In this document: positions 1-12,568 of the stretch, one piece after another
How positions within the stretch are numbered: the stretch's first letter is position 1
How the letters are laid out: every line of letters starts with the position of its first letter
Origin: Monosporascus cannonballus
Lineage: Eukaryota > Ascomycota > Sordariomycetes > Xylariales
DNA length: 64,000 nt
Assembly: GCA_004154925.1 (NCBI GenBank)
Contig: QJNS01000009.1
Span: 496,001-560,000, forward strand
Direction of reading: 5' to 3'
Notes under the pieces: generated by a model
Databases searched by the model: none
What the model saw: the letters and a program-made list of their open reading frames with translations, nothing else
What the model was told of the DNA's origin: nothing
Translations under genes and position numbers: made by a program

Positions 1-1872
1 TCTAAAAATGCATAATTCGTTTTTGCTAAAGTTATAAATAACGTAAAACTTTATCGAAAATTCTTCTTTAAAAACTATTTCATAATTTTATTCGCTATAT
101 TTTGATAACTCTATATTAAGCTTTTTTTTAAAAAAAACTGCTTATATTTATAATATTATAATAATATATTAATTAGATTTTCTAATTTTTTGGGCTATTA
201 TTATTATTATTTTATATTATTATTTAATAACTTTACTTTTGTTTTAATAATAATAATAATACGTCGTATTCTTTAAACCCCGTTTTTTTATATGTTTTAT
301 CCCTTTAAATAATCAGGTTTTTATCGTATTTTTATACTTATATTCGTTATTATTATCGATCGCATATTAAAATCTTAATTTGTATTATTTATTAAGAGGA
401 AATAAAACGAATTTTACTTAGCCAGTTTTACTGTTAATTAAAACTCCGTATTAACGTATTTATAATAATCTTAAAATTATATCGTAATTCCTAAATAAAA
501 CGATATCGAAATTAATTATTTGATATCGTCCTTAAACAAAAATCTTGAAATAATTAATTTCGCGTATAACTTTTCCGTTATCGTAAGCAAATTCTTAATT
601 TTCAATATTTGTTGTTATATAAAGTTTTAATTTATATTTTTATAATAATTTAAACTTATTAACCATATCTAATATAATATAATTCCCGGCTAAAGCTCCG
701 TAATTCATTATTGCGATATATTAATATATTCCAATTCGTATAATTGAAGTAATAAAGTTATTAATATATTTTATTATTACATTTAAAGCCTTTTTCGAGA
801 ATTTCTTATAACACCTTTAGGTTTCGTTATCTTACGGCTTTTTTATAAATAACCTTTTTTTAATTTTTGTTTAAATTTATTAAACCATACTTATATTTTT
901 TTCGTTTAATACGTTAAGTTACTATATTCGTTATTATTGCCGGCGTATTATTTCTTTAAATTTTATTAATTAATTTTAATTTTTTATAATTATTTTCGCC
1001 AGTAAATAAATTATTTCTTTTTATCTTTACAATTATATCTTATTATGCGTTATCCTAATTATCGTTCCAAAAATCTCTTATAAATTAACGTATTTCTTTT
1101 TTAATAATCTTTTTTTCCTAAGGATTTATAATAAATGTTAATTAAAAATAAAAATTCGTAATAATTTTCTAATAATGTTTTTTATCGTATGTTAAATTAT
1201 TTTTTTCCGTTTAATAATTATATTATTTATAATAACAAAAAAACTTTTCTTACGAAAATTATTTTTTTTCGGGCCAGCGTTTTATTTAGGCCAGTTACTA
1301 AATATTTCTTAGGGTTATAGTTTGAAAATATCAATATTATTATTTATTATCCTTATTATTTCCGGTACGGTTTGGAAAATCGAATCCCTTATAATATATA
1401 CGGGTAATTCGTTCGTAAATATATTATTTCTATTTTTCGTAATCGGGATATTTTCGTCGTCGACAATATATAGCGTACATTTTGCCATATTTATCAGGTA
1501 TTCCGGGACAGATTTTTTCCGTTTAATTCCGGTATTTGCGTAATTATCCTTATAATATTTCTTGTTACATTCGCAATATTTATTAAGTTAGTTTCCCGGC
1601 TTTTGGCATTTTTTGTCGAATTTTTTATCGCGATAATTCTTATTAAACCTTTTGCCATAAGTCTGATACGTATTTGGCTTAAATTATATTAATGGCTTTA
1701 TTATCGTTTTCTTAACTATTTCTGGATTATCTTTTTAATACAGATATTTCATTATTTTATCGTAACTTTTTAAGCTTTTTGTACTTATAAACTTTATATT
1801 TTATTTTGCCATAATCAAAGCATTTAATCCGGCTTTAATTTTGTTTATGGATAACGCCGAATTCCATAAATT
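1..1872. repeat. AT-rich RIP-mutated block, left part
   Basis: The stretch is overwhelmingly A+T, with TTA/TAA triplets everywhere and residual cytosines nearly always in CpG context, which is what RIP (CpA to TpA) leaves. No intact gene is present. A patch at about 1322-1543 is open on both strands, but I could not assign its translation to a family. The Gypsy element at 1873 is inserted in this sequence, so it belongs to an older repeat that resumes at 9274. Confidence 0.85.
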
Positions 1873-2078
1873 TGTAAGATAATGGACATCTGTGAGCTGG
1901 GTGAGGTGATCTCCGACCAGTTATAAAGCAGATTCCAAGAAGTAAGTGTATTAGGTTATTTCTATCTGGCGTTTCCTATTAGCTATTAAATGGTGGATTT
2001 ATATTAATAAGTGGGTCGGTGGTTGATCGGTAACTGGTCGGTTATTAACCTTATCCTTATAAGGGTTATATTTTTATA
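1873..2078 (-). repeat. 3' LTR of the Gypsy element
   Basis: This 206-bp copy matches 9063-9268 along its whole length. Differences are mostly transitions. The outer half, about 1873-1975, keeps the less mutated form. The inner half has taken C to T and G to A changes, and its terminal ACA has become ATA. Confidence 0.9.
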
Positions 2079-5000
2079 ATTATTTCCCTTTTTTAAGTTA
2101 TTAATTCTTAATAATATTATTATTAATTTGATATAACGCGTTTTATAAATTTAATTACGTATATTTGCCGGTAATTTACCGTTATATTATATTGTAAATA
2201 GTTGCCGTAATAATTAATACGTATTATATTACGTAATTAATTATATTCCGTTTAATTTTTTATTATAATTCGTTTTTAACCTTACTTTATTTACTTTTTT
2301 GTTTTCTTTTTGCGCTTATATTTTTATTTTTTTTGCGTCCGTATTCTATTCGGTTTTTCTTTTTTCTTTCTTTTTATTTCGCCTTTTCCGTTTATTTTGC
2401 GTATTATTTCCGTTCGCTATATCTTTTTTTCGTAAAAAGTTCTAAAAGAAATAATATTTTGATATTAAAGAGAATTAGGATTTTTTTAATGTTATTTTTT
2501 CGATGCCGATAATAAAATGGATATTAATTATATTACGGCCGGTAATAAACCATATTATATTTATTTAATATAATGTTATTTCGATTACTGTACGATTTGT
2601 ATTTAGGTTTTAGGTGCCTTAAATTACGTTATGGCTAATTATTATTATAAAACTTTTCGTATGGTAAGTAATTATTCTTAATATTATTAATATCGTTATT
2701 TAATTTCCGTTTAGATTCCGATTATTTTAAAAAGTGCCGCTTAAATGGTTTTTTAATTCGGTACCGATAATTAGGAATTAATTAATAAATTCGAAAAGGT
2801 TTATATTATAAATATTTAATATAAACGTTTTAACGTAATTATAATTAATTATCGATTTAACGTTTTTTGCGAAATTAAGTTTACTTTTAACGCGGTTATT
2901 ATTAAGAAATATCGTTTTTTTAATATAGTTAAAATTAATTTTCGATTATCCGTTATGGTTATAGAAATCTAATTTTAATATTATTTTATGAGTTTGTAAA
3001 TTTAAATTTTTTTTTTATAAATATTACGGTTTTTTTTATTATTTCGCGATTAATTTTCGATTAAATATAATTTTAAGGTATTTTTATAAATAAGGTAACT
3101 TTTAAAAGTTGTTATGCCGTTACGTTCCCCGTTTATAAGTATTTTCCGCCTGTTTTTCGATATTTTAACGAAATTATGATATTTATTAAGAATTATAATT
3201 AAAAAACGGCTTTATCCGGTAAAGTTATTATTAAACCTAAGTATGTTAAGCGCTTTAAGGACGGCGCCTTATTTCTGATTAATGATAAATTATATTCTGG
3301 TTATTTGGGTTTTGTTTTTCGTAAAAAGTAAAATATTTTTAAATTTTTTCCGAATTTTACGCTTAATAAATTTAATAAATATATCCGTTTTTTGCCGACG
3401 TATATTTTCCGATTATGTTTTAATATTTTTATATTAATTTTTTTAATACGCCTATTAAAAGTTAATTAATATAAAATTTAATAATTAAACGTAAAATTTT
3501 GTTTTCGAAATAAAGGTTTAATTTTTTTATATTATCTGTAAATTTCCGATCGGTATACGATAAAGTAATTATTTGCCAAAAGTTTAAAAGTAATTATATA
3601 ATTAAGTAATATTTTAATATTAATATTTTAATTTTATATAAAAGTATTTTTTATAATTTTTGTAATTATTAAGTAATAAATTTTAGATCGGGTTATTTTT
3701 GCTTTACGGTTTTTAAATCGTTTTATTTTTTATATACGTATTTAATTTTTTTTTGTAACGTTATAATATCTTAAGTACGTATTCGAAATACTTTCGGGAT
3801 TTTTACGTATTATATTCGGCGGGCTAACCTTTTTATTTGATTAGATATTCGCGTTGTCCCCGGTTATTTCGGTGGCGGATAATATTTTTTATTATTTATT
3901 TTTCTTATTTTTTATTAGGTTCGGTAACGTTATTTGAACGTTATTCGGTTTTCGGTTATATTACGGTTTTAATAAGGATATTGAAAATATATTATATATT
4001 TGTTAATATTTAATAAAAATGATTATTTTATATATTTAAAAACTTATTTATTTTTTTTCGTAATTTAAATATAAATAAGTATAAATTTTTTAATTTTGAA
4101 TTTAAAATGTTTGATTAATAAATTTATTTATTACCTTAATTAGAATTCTATGGGCATATAGTATTAATTATAATTTCTTTCTGGGCTGCCGTTATTTTTT
4201 TTAATATTTGTATATTATTTAACGAATAACCGTTATTTTTTTAAAACGTTTTTTAATTTTTTATATTTATCCTTTAAACTTTTATAGGAAATATTTTATT
4301 ATTTTTAAATAATATTTATATAAGGTTTTAAACGGAAAGCGGCCGGTAAACGCGTTCCGTATATTATTATATACGAATTCCGTATTTTGTAATAACTTTA
4401 TTTAATTATTTTAATACTTATTAACGTAATTACGAAAATAATATTTTAAAATTTAATAAATATATTTTATTTGCTTATCGGTTTGTAAATAATAAATAAT
4501 TAATATTTGCCGTTTTATTTTTTATTTTTTATAAAATTCCGCCCAGAATTAATTCGTAAATAATTTGTTTTTATCGTTAATAATTCCGGTTAACGTACCG
4601 AATTTGCATTTAATTTCGTTATAAAATAATTAGGTTAATTTGGTTACGGTTAAGGTTTTAACCGTAAAAATAAATAATTTTAATTTCGTAAAACGGTTAA
4701 TAATTACCAGGATTACGTCGTATTTTAACCCGTTTAAATTTAGGCTTTTAAAAAATTTTATAATAAAATCTAACGAGATTTTTTGGAAAAGTTATTTAAA
4801 TAATAATAAGGGCTATAATTATTTATATAATTTATAACGTAATTTTATTATGCCTTAATAATTTGGATATTATTTAATATATTTTCGGATATCGTTCGCT
4901 ATATTTTTCCCGTAAAACTTTTTAATTATTAATTCTAATATATGGATATATTTTATATATTTTTCTTTTAAATTATTATAGTATTAATTAATTAATTATT

Positions 5001-6479
5001 TTCATAAAACGTTTTATAACGGGATTATGAATTTATTTTAATAATATAAGATTTTATTTAAATCTAAAAAAAATATTTTTTTTATTTAACGTTTAATTAT
5101 TCGTATTAATTTTATAATATTTAAATCTTTAATTTGTAATTTTCGAATTTAATTATAAAATTATTAAAAAGTTTTCGATTAAAGTGCCGTTTCGCTTTTG
5201 GATAATTCTTTTACCAAAGAACGTAAAACATATTAATTATAAATAATAATTTTAATATTAATTTTATTTTTTCTAGATTTTTCGAAATCCGATTATAATA
5301 CGGTTATAATTTACGGTTATTATTATTTAATTATTAATCGTATTATTATTGCAATTTACGTTTATATCATTATTTATAAGTAATAAATTTGGTAAATATA
5401 TAATTTTTTATTTTCTTTTTTTTTCGAAAATTTTTTATTATCGTATAATAAAAGATTTCTGCTTTTTTTACGCGGATAATAATTATTTAAATTTTCGTTA
5501 CTTAAAATTTATTTGGGAATTTTATAATAAACAAATTTTGCGTTATTTTTATAAAACCTTTTATTTTTTTTATAATATTTTAAATTACGTTATATATTTA
5601 TAACCGTTTTTCGTACGTTTTTCGGTATATTATTCGTAAATCCAAATTTTTTAAATAACGTAAAAATTACGTTTTTATACGTAATTTCCCTTAATATATA
5701 ATCCGGATATTTAAATAATTTATTTGCCAGATTGGCAGCGCCCGGTCGGTATTAATTCTTAAAATCAAATTACGTAAGGTAATAAATTTATCGGGCTAAT
5801 CTTTTTTAAAAATTATGCGCCGGCGCCTTTTTTATGTTTTTTAATGTTATATAATTAATAAATATTAAGAAATTTCTTTCCGTATTTTTAAAATATTACC
5901 GTTAATATTTTAAGCTTTTTATAATCGTTAATAATTTTTATTGTTTTATAGCTTATTATTTTTCGGTTGGATTTAATTTTCGCAATTAATATATAATTAA
6001 ATATTAATATTTTTCGTATTTTTGTAAAAATATTTTTAATATGGTTTTTATTAAGGTATTTATTTTAACCCTAATATTCTTAACGTTATTTTAATATCGG
6101 AAAATAATTGTCGACTGAAAAATATTTTTTAAGTTTCGGAATATCTTTTTAATTTTTTCGAATTACCGGAATTTTGTTATTTTTTTTGTTTTACCCCTTT
6201 TTTAAAAGCTTAATAATAAGTTCGATAATATATAAATAATAAATAATGAATTTCTGATAAAGATTTACGAATTTTAAAAATACTTAAATATTATAAATTA
6301 ATTTTGGTTTTAATTATGCTTTAATAATATTAACCTGTCGGCGGTTTATTTCCAAATTATTAATATTAATTATAAATGTTAAAAATTTAATTTTTTTTAA
6401 AAGAAATTCGTATTTAAATATGTTAATAAATAATTAATATTATAATAACCGTTCGTAAATTAATTAAAAATGCTTTATA

Positions 6480-6660
6480 TATATTTTTGGTTATTTAAAT
6501 AAATAATTATATTATTTAAATATATTACGTATATATAATTAATTAATTTAATTAATACTTTATATGTATAAACTTGGAACGTAATTAACGTATTAATAAA
6601 GCCAAATAATATAATTATATATTCGAATTGCCCGTATCGCGTTTGGAAAACGATTTTTAT
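6480..6660 (-). pseudogene. Gypsy reverse transcriptase core (relic)
   Basis: Read on the minus strand, this stretch is open and contains the conserved order of a Ty3/Gypsy reverse transcriptase: an F-TRYGQFEY segment, an L-FGF-N segment, and a catalytic box. The box reads YLNN at 6522-6511, where the family has YLDD. Both aspartates have become asparagine by G to A changes, as RIP would cause, so the enzyme could not work even if expressed. Stops resume on either side. Confidence 0.85.
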
Positions 6661-9062
6661 TAATTGTTGTTTTTTAATTTTAATACAGTAATAAATATCC
6701 TTAAAATTAATTTTCGAAAATATTTTAATTAATTTTTAACGATTTATTATTTTTAAAATTAAAAATAAAAGATATTAATTTTTTATTGTTATCCGATTTA
6801 ATTTTTTATAATTAACGTATAATCGGAAATTATCGTTTTTTTAAGCATAAATAATATTAATACTTTTATGTCCGTTTTCGAATAACGTATTTAATTTGTT
6901 TTTAAGTTTTTTCGGATATATTTTTCTAATATTTTTTTTAATTTTCGAAATAAGGTAAATTAGGCCAAATAATAGCGTTTTCCCTAGAATTAAATTTATT
7001 ATATATTTTATCTTTAATAATTAAAATATTTTTTTTATTATTCTTTCGGAATATATTTGCCCGAAATTCTTTAAATATATAAAAAGGTTGCTCATTTTTT
7101 GTTTTTATTATTTTCCGAATTCCGGGATATTTAATTTTGCGGTTAAATTTATTAAATTAACGGTATAAATTTGCTTACCGGAAAATATTAAATTCACGAT
7201 TTTTTATTTATTAAATTTTTGTAATAATCCGTATAATTATTAATATATAAATATATTTAGTAAAATCCTTAATTTATTTATTCCGGGTTTAAATAATAAA
7301 AAATTAAGCGTTTTTTGATCGCGGCGTATTGTAAAATAAATTTGCTTAAATTCTGGTTCGTTTTTATTATTATTTATTATATTAATAAAAATTTCGTAAA
7401 CCTTATAATATTTAATATATATGTTATTAACGCCGATAAGGCCTAAAATATTTACGGAAATTAATTAAAGGTTAAGTTTTTTTATTAACTTTTTATTTAT
7501 AATATTTATTTATATTTTGATATTTATATTTATTTATATCGATATATTCCCCGTATTTTTTTAATAAATATTTTCCTTTTAAAAAATGGCTTTATTCCGA
7601 CCGTTTTGCAGTTATTAGCCGAAAAAAATTGAATATATATATTTATTTTAGTTTTTTTAGGTTTATATTTAGGGATTAATTTAATTTATTATTATATATT
7701 ATAACGTTTTATACGGCTTTTAAAAATCGGTTTCCGTATAGCCGTAATAATAAGGTTTTCGTATTTTTTTAATTTATAATTTACGTTTTTATAATTTGGC
7801 TTTTTATAATTATAATATTTAAATAAATTCTTATAAAAATCAAAGATATTAGGTCGTACGGATTTATTTTGATCGGAATTAAATTAACGATTATTTATTT
7901 TCCGAATATAAAAATATTCGAAATTCTTATTATTTTTATATAACGTTTTTAATTTGTTTTAAGGATTTATTTTCCGAAAGTATTAAAATAAGATTATTTA
8001 TCTTTATTAATATTTTTAATAAAAAATAATCGGTTTTTTTTATCTTTTTTTAAACGTTTTAATAACGTTTTATTTTATTTATTATATTATTAATTTATTT
8101 TAATTTAATATTTTTAATAATAAAATATTTTATAACCTTAATATTAATTTATAAACGTAATTAAAAGTAAAATATTTATTATTTTAATTATTTTTCGGAT
8201 TAAGGACGTCCGTAAACTTTATTTTATAAACCAGAAATTTTTATTTAACGTAAAAATTTAACGGTAATTAATCAAATTATTATCATAATTTTATAAATTA
8301 TTCCTTATATTTCTTATTTAAAAAATTAAGATTTACGTAATATTTCCTAATAAAAATCTATAAATTTTCCATTTTTAATTTTTTTTCGTAATTAAAGTAA
8401 TTAAATATAACGCGGTATAATTATTATATATTTGTAATAAAAACGTCCATATGGCTTATGGCTTATTAAATATAAGTAAAAGTATTTTGTTTTAGTTTTT
8501 CGGCGTAAATTTCCGTAATAGCTTTTATTTAATTTTTTTTAATTAATTCGCGTTCGGAAAATTTCGGGTAATTATAACGTAATATTCGTTTATCGCTTTT
8601 AGGCTTTTATAATAATATTATAATTAACTTATAAAATTTTATTTTTTTAATTTATATTATTATTTATTATTCGGCTAATTATCGGAATAATTTTAAATAT
8701 TATTTATTTTATTAACGAATAATTTCCAAAATTTAATTATTATTAAAAGATTTAATTTTTGTTTGCTTTAAATTCCGGGATACGTTCGTTATATTACGCT
8801 TATTTTTCAACCGTTTAATTAACGGTTATCGGAATACGTCCTTATTATATATATAAGGGGATTTAGGATTCCGGGAATTATAGTTCTTTGCTCGTTAAAG
8901 TTCCGTTATAGGTTTTTTCGCCTATTTCCGTACCGTGATCGATCGTTCGTCGGTTAGGTTCTGATCGGCGGTTTTTTCGATTAATAACTTAAATTCGTTT
9001 TGTAATCGGCAAGTTCTGCTTTTAATAGTTATTGCGTTATTTTCTATGATAAATAAAAAAAT

Positions 9063-9268
9063 TGTAAAATAATGGATAGCTATAAGTTGGATAAGGTGAT
9101 TTCCGACTAATCGTAAAGCAGATTCCAAAAAGTAAATGTATTAGGTTATTTTTATCTGGCGTTTCCCATTAGCTGCTAGATGGTGGATTTATATTAATAA
9201 GTAAGTCGGTGGCTGATCGGTAGCTGGTCGGCTACCAGCCTTATCCTTATAGGGGCTGTATTTTTACA
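9063..9268 (-). repeat. 5' LTR of the Gypsy element
   Basis: This 206-bp partner of 1873-2078 begins TGTAAAA and ends TTTTACA, a perfect terminal inverted repeat. Its half facing the element interior (first part in plus coordinates) is the more mutated one. Its outer half, about 9170-9268, is better preserved. Confidence 0.9.
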
Positions 9269-10734
9269 AAATTCTGGTGCCGTTCTATAAGAAATAAAAA
9301 GTACGTTTCGTTTTTTCCCTTAGTTAAACTTATTATACCCCGATCGTAAAGCATATTATTTCTTTTTCTTTTATCGTTTCTCAAACTGTTAATTATTAAT
9401 CTTAATTATTTTTATAATATACCTGTTTAAAATAATTAATCGTTTAATTTAAATAATTTTATATTTTATATTATTTTTTAACTTCTTATAAAATATATCG
9501 ATAAAAATATCGGTTTTATTATTTTTTATCCGGCCTTAGCCGTAAAGCTTTTAAAAGTTACGGCATATTTAGACGTAAATCTTTTTATTAAAGTTATAAC
9601 AATTATTAGGCCGCAAATCGATTTTTATTTAAATTGTCGAAATTATTACGCATTTTATTTTCGAAATTAATATAAAATAAAAGAATTTTATTAATAAAAT
9701 TTTCTTTATCCGATTTTCTTACTTTTAAGAAATTCCTTATAATAGGTTTAAATTAATTAATAATATTTTCCGTTAAACATATTTTTATTATTAAGACCTT
9801 ATCTGCCGGATCGTCAAAATCCAGGAAACGAAAATAAACTTATGCCTAAGTTAAAAAGATCTAAAGGTTACTTTTTTTATCGTAAAGCTTTGGTTTTTTA
9901 GGCTTTATACGGGCGAAAAAAGCTTAGGCAAATAACATAACCCTAATTTGTCGGATTTCTTTTTTCAGTTCTCGAATTCGAACCTAAAGCTGCTAAATAA
10001 AGGTTTCCTAAGCGCTGGTCGATATTTTAACAATATTAAGTATTACTTAGAATTTAACGATATTATTAAATAAAAATTTGTAACATATAACGAACTTAGG
10101 GTTTAACCAATTATTAAACCTTAGTCGTACGGATTTATATTAATAGAAATATCGTAAAAATCTAAGTAATAAATATAAATAATCGTATTACGTTTCGTAA
10201 TATCAAAGGTATCTTAGATAACGAATTATTATTATAAGCTGAAATTATTTAAATTATGGAAATAATAAATGTATATATTTTAATTCTTTTAATACTACTT
10301 ATCTTTGCTTAACAAAGCCTTATTAAGCGGTTGCTTAATGCTGTTTAATTGTACTTAGTTATACTCAGTCGTGCTCAGTTAAGACCCGTTAAGCACTGAT
10401 TACGTAACCTTGAACTAGCGTAACTTCGTGATCTTGGCTGGACCGTTTTTGCAGGCCTAGCTGGCTTGGGTCGTAACAGCAAGCTATTGTAAAATAAATA
10501 AAGCTGGATAACACAAAAGCTTAGGTAATAACGCGTATACGTAATTAATACAATTGATTTAAATACGATAAAGTTGTTATAAAGCCGTAAAAGCCTATAC
10601 GAACTTACAAAAGCCTATTTAGGCTTGTTTATGCTTTGCTAATATCTATTTAAAAAATGTTTTGTTTAAGCTAATAGCCGAATTCTGTTTAATTTATTAA
10701 AAATGCATTTAAATTTACCCGGGCGTATACGTAT
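9269..10734. repeat. AT-rich RIP-mutated block, right part
   Basis: This continues the older repeat interrupted by the Gypsy insertion. Mutation is uneven: about 9781-10020 and 10290-10510 are noticeably less AT-rich and could be less affected parts of an old transposon. I found no readable conserved protein here. Composition changes abruptly to normal at about 10735, where the SNF2 relic begins. Confidence 0.75.
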
Positions 10735-10799
10735 TCATAAATTTTGGGTTTTGTCCCAGTGATCCCTATGACACTCCGTACATGGCGTAGCTAGGTTCA

Positions 10800-12264
10800 A
10801 CATGACGGGACCCAACTTACTGCCCAGGAAATGGTGCAGCTTGCCCTGCAACTGGATGATCGAGTCATCGAGAGGGTCACCATGGAAAGAGAATTCCAAT
10901 GTCCCCTCTGTGATTCGAAAACGGAGAATCCGTTGATTATTTATCCCTCTGGCCATCATATTTGCGGTCCCTGTTTCACTAGCATGACGGAGCTCAAGAC
11001 CCTAGGCCCTAAGCATGAAGAGGTAGCAGAGTCCGCCTGCCCCTAAAATCCCTGTACTTCAACAATTCGCCCCGAGCGGGTGCTTTGCTATAATTTCTTC
11101 GTCGAAGCCCACGGCAGCAGCAGTTCCGGGCCCGGACTCGGCTCTGATGCCGATGATGGCTTTCATAAGAAAGAGCATCTGGACGAGGCTGGGGATGACG
11201 CTGATGAGCGTGGAAATCTGAAGGGTTTTGTTGTGTATGACGACTCTGAGAGCGAAGAAACAAAGGAATCGGTGGAAGAAGACGAAGGAGACCAAAGCCG
11301 CGCCGCATCGCATACAAGCCCCATGAAGGAGTCAGCCTCCCGCGATTCTTTTGAGACCCCACGCGAAGATGATAACCCCGAAGCCACCAACCAGGGTGGA
11401 ATGACCGAAGGAGAATTTGCAGATGATTCTGATAATTCTTTCCCGTCTTTGGAGGAGATTCGGCGACGAGTCTTTGAAAACAAACCCAGGGCGAAAGGTC
11501 ACGAGACGACGTCTGTAGAGGACCATTCTAGAGTCTCGTCTTATTCGGACAGTGACGCGACGTCGCTGGCAGGTCCTTATCGTGGTAAAAGCAAGAGAAA
11601 TATTGATGATGAGCCGGAACACTCGAGGAAAAAGGCAAAGAAGGGCAAGCACGGCATGCGCAAAGTCAACGCCTTCAAGTCCCTGGGTGACCTGAAAAGA
11701 GACGCATCGCGAAATGCAGCTGCAAAAGCTAAATACCTGGAACGCCTTAGGAAGAAGTTCGTGCCAAGCGTAAAGATTGACATGACCATGGAACTCCTAT
11801 GGTCGATCAAAAAGCGGAGCCCCAAGGAGAAGACGCTCATCTTCAGCCTGTGGACGTCTTTCCTCGATCTGCTCGAGATCCCTATACATGACCAAGGGTT
11901 CCGGTACACGCGCTACGACGGAAGCATGCACCCCCGCGACAGAGACGCCGCCGTAAGGGCCTTCATGGAGAAGCCCGAGGTCGAGGTCATACTGGTGAGC
12001 CTGATGGCGGGCAACGCGGGCCTGAACCTCACGGCAGCGACACAGGTCATCATCCTCGAGCCATTCTGGAACCCGTTCGTAGAGGACCAGGCCGTCGACC
12101 GCGTCCACAGGATCGGCCAGAGGTGCCCCGTGACGGTGCATCGGGTCTTGATCGCGGAGACCGTTGAACACCGCATTCAGGCGCTGCAGGAGAAAAAGCG
12201 GGGTTTAGTCAATGCGGCGCTCAGCGAAGAGGGGGCGCAGGGCGTGAGCCGGTTATCGACCTGA
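10800..12264 (+). pseudogene. SNF2-family RING/helicase, 3' half only
   Basis: The encoded parts are the C-terminal half of a RAD5/RAD16-type SNF2 protein. First comes a RING-like finger (CPLC, then HHICGPCF, then a final SACP, about 10888-11040). Next is a long acidic, serine-rich linker with basic patches (RKKAKKGKHG). Last is helicase C-terminal motifs (EKTLIFS, YDGSM, AGNAGLNL, DQAVDRVHRIGQ) ending at the stop at 12262-12264. The N-terminal DEAD/ATPase half is absent; upstream is RIP-mutated sequence. A TAA at 11044-11046 interrupts the same frame inside the RING and the fourth metal-ligand segment is garbled. I therefore call it a pseudogene. An unrecognised intron over the stop is possible but would not restore the ATPase half. 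Confidence 0.85.
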
Positions 12265-12568
12265 GAGCTGAAGGGTCTTTTTGGCATTCGATGAACTCGG
12301 AGTTCTTCCTCATTGTTGGGGAAGTGTTACGCTATTTCTCAGATGCGACGGCATGTCCATGCATTGGACATCCCTTCGTAGTTGGCAAAAGGGGAGAGCA
12401 GATGCTGTAAAGAGACGGCCGGAATATGGGGCCTCCAGGCCTGGGGTCTATTTCTTCTCTTGAACATCTTGGTCTCAATATGCTGGTATCCAAACCCCTG
12501 CCTCGCTGTGATGCGGCACCCATGCCGCCAACAGGAATATCGGAGACTTGAAGTCCGCCGGGTAGGGC
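12265..12568. other. Intergenic, nothing recognised
   Basis: About 300 bp between the 3' ends of the SNF2 relic and the oxygenase gene. I see no conserved coding sequence or structural element here. Confidence 0.5.

Larger units (their letters stand above)
1873..9268 (-). mobile_element. Ty3/Gypsy LTR retrotransposon, full length, RIP-inactivated
   Basis: Two direct repeats of exactly 206 bp (1873-2078 and 9063-9268) bound a 7.4-kb unit. The intact LTR ends are TGTAAAA and TTTTACA. The 5-bp AAATT occurs immediately outside both ends (1868-1872 and 9269-9273) and is a perfect target duplication. On the minus strand at about 6657-6480 a Gypsy reverse transcriptase block is still readable (TRYGQFEY, then FGF, then YLNN). 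This sets orientation as minus, with the 5' LTR at 9063-9268. A purine-rich tract on the minus strand next to 1873-2078 fits the polypurine tract. All reading frames are full of stops, so the element is dead. Confidence 0.9.

Noticed and set aside
1322..1543. Open stretch of 73 codons that reads as a hydrophobic membrane protein
   Set aside because: It lies in RIP-mutated repeat, is also open on the opposite strand, and the hydrophobicity follows from T-rich codons.
5349..5603. Plus-strand open frame vaguely resembling an RNase H segment
   Set aside because: The element is oriented minus by its reverse transcriptase block at 6660-6480, so a plus-strand RNase H is inconsistent; the frame is Phe/Tyr/Ile-rich by composition.
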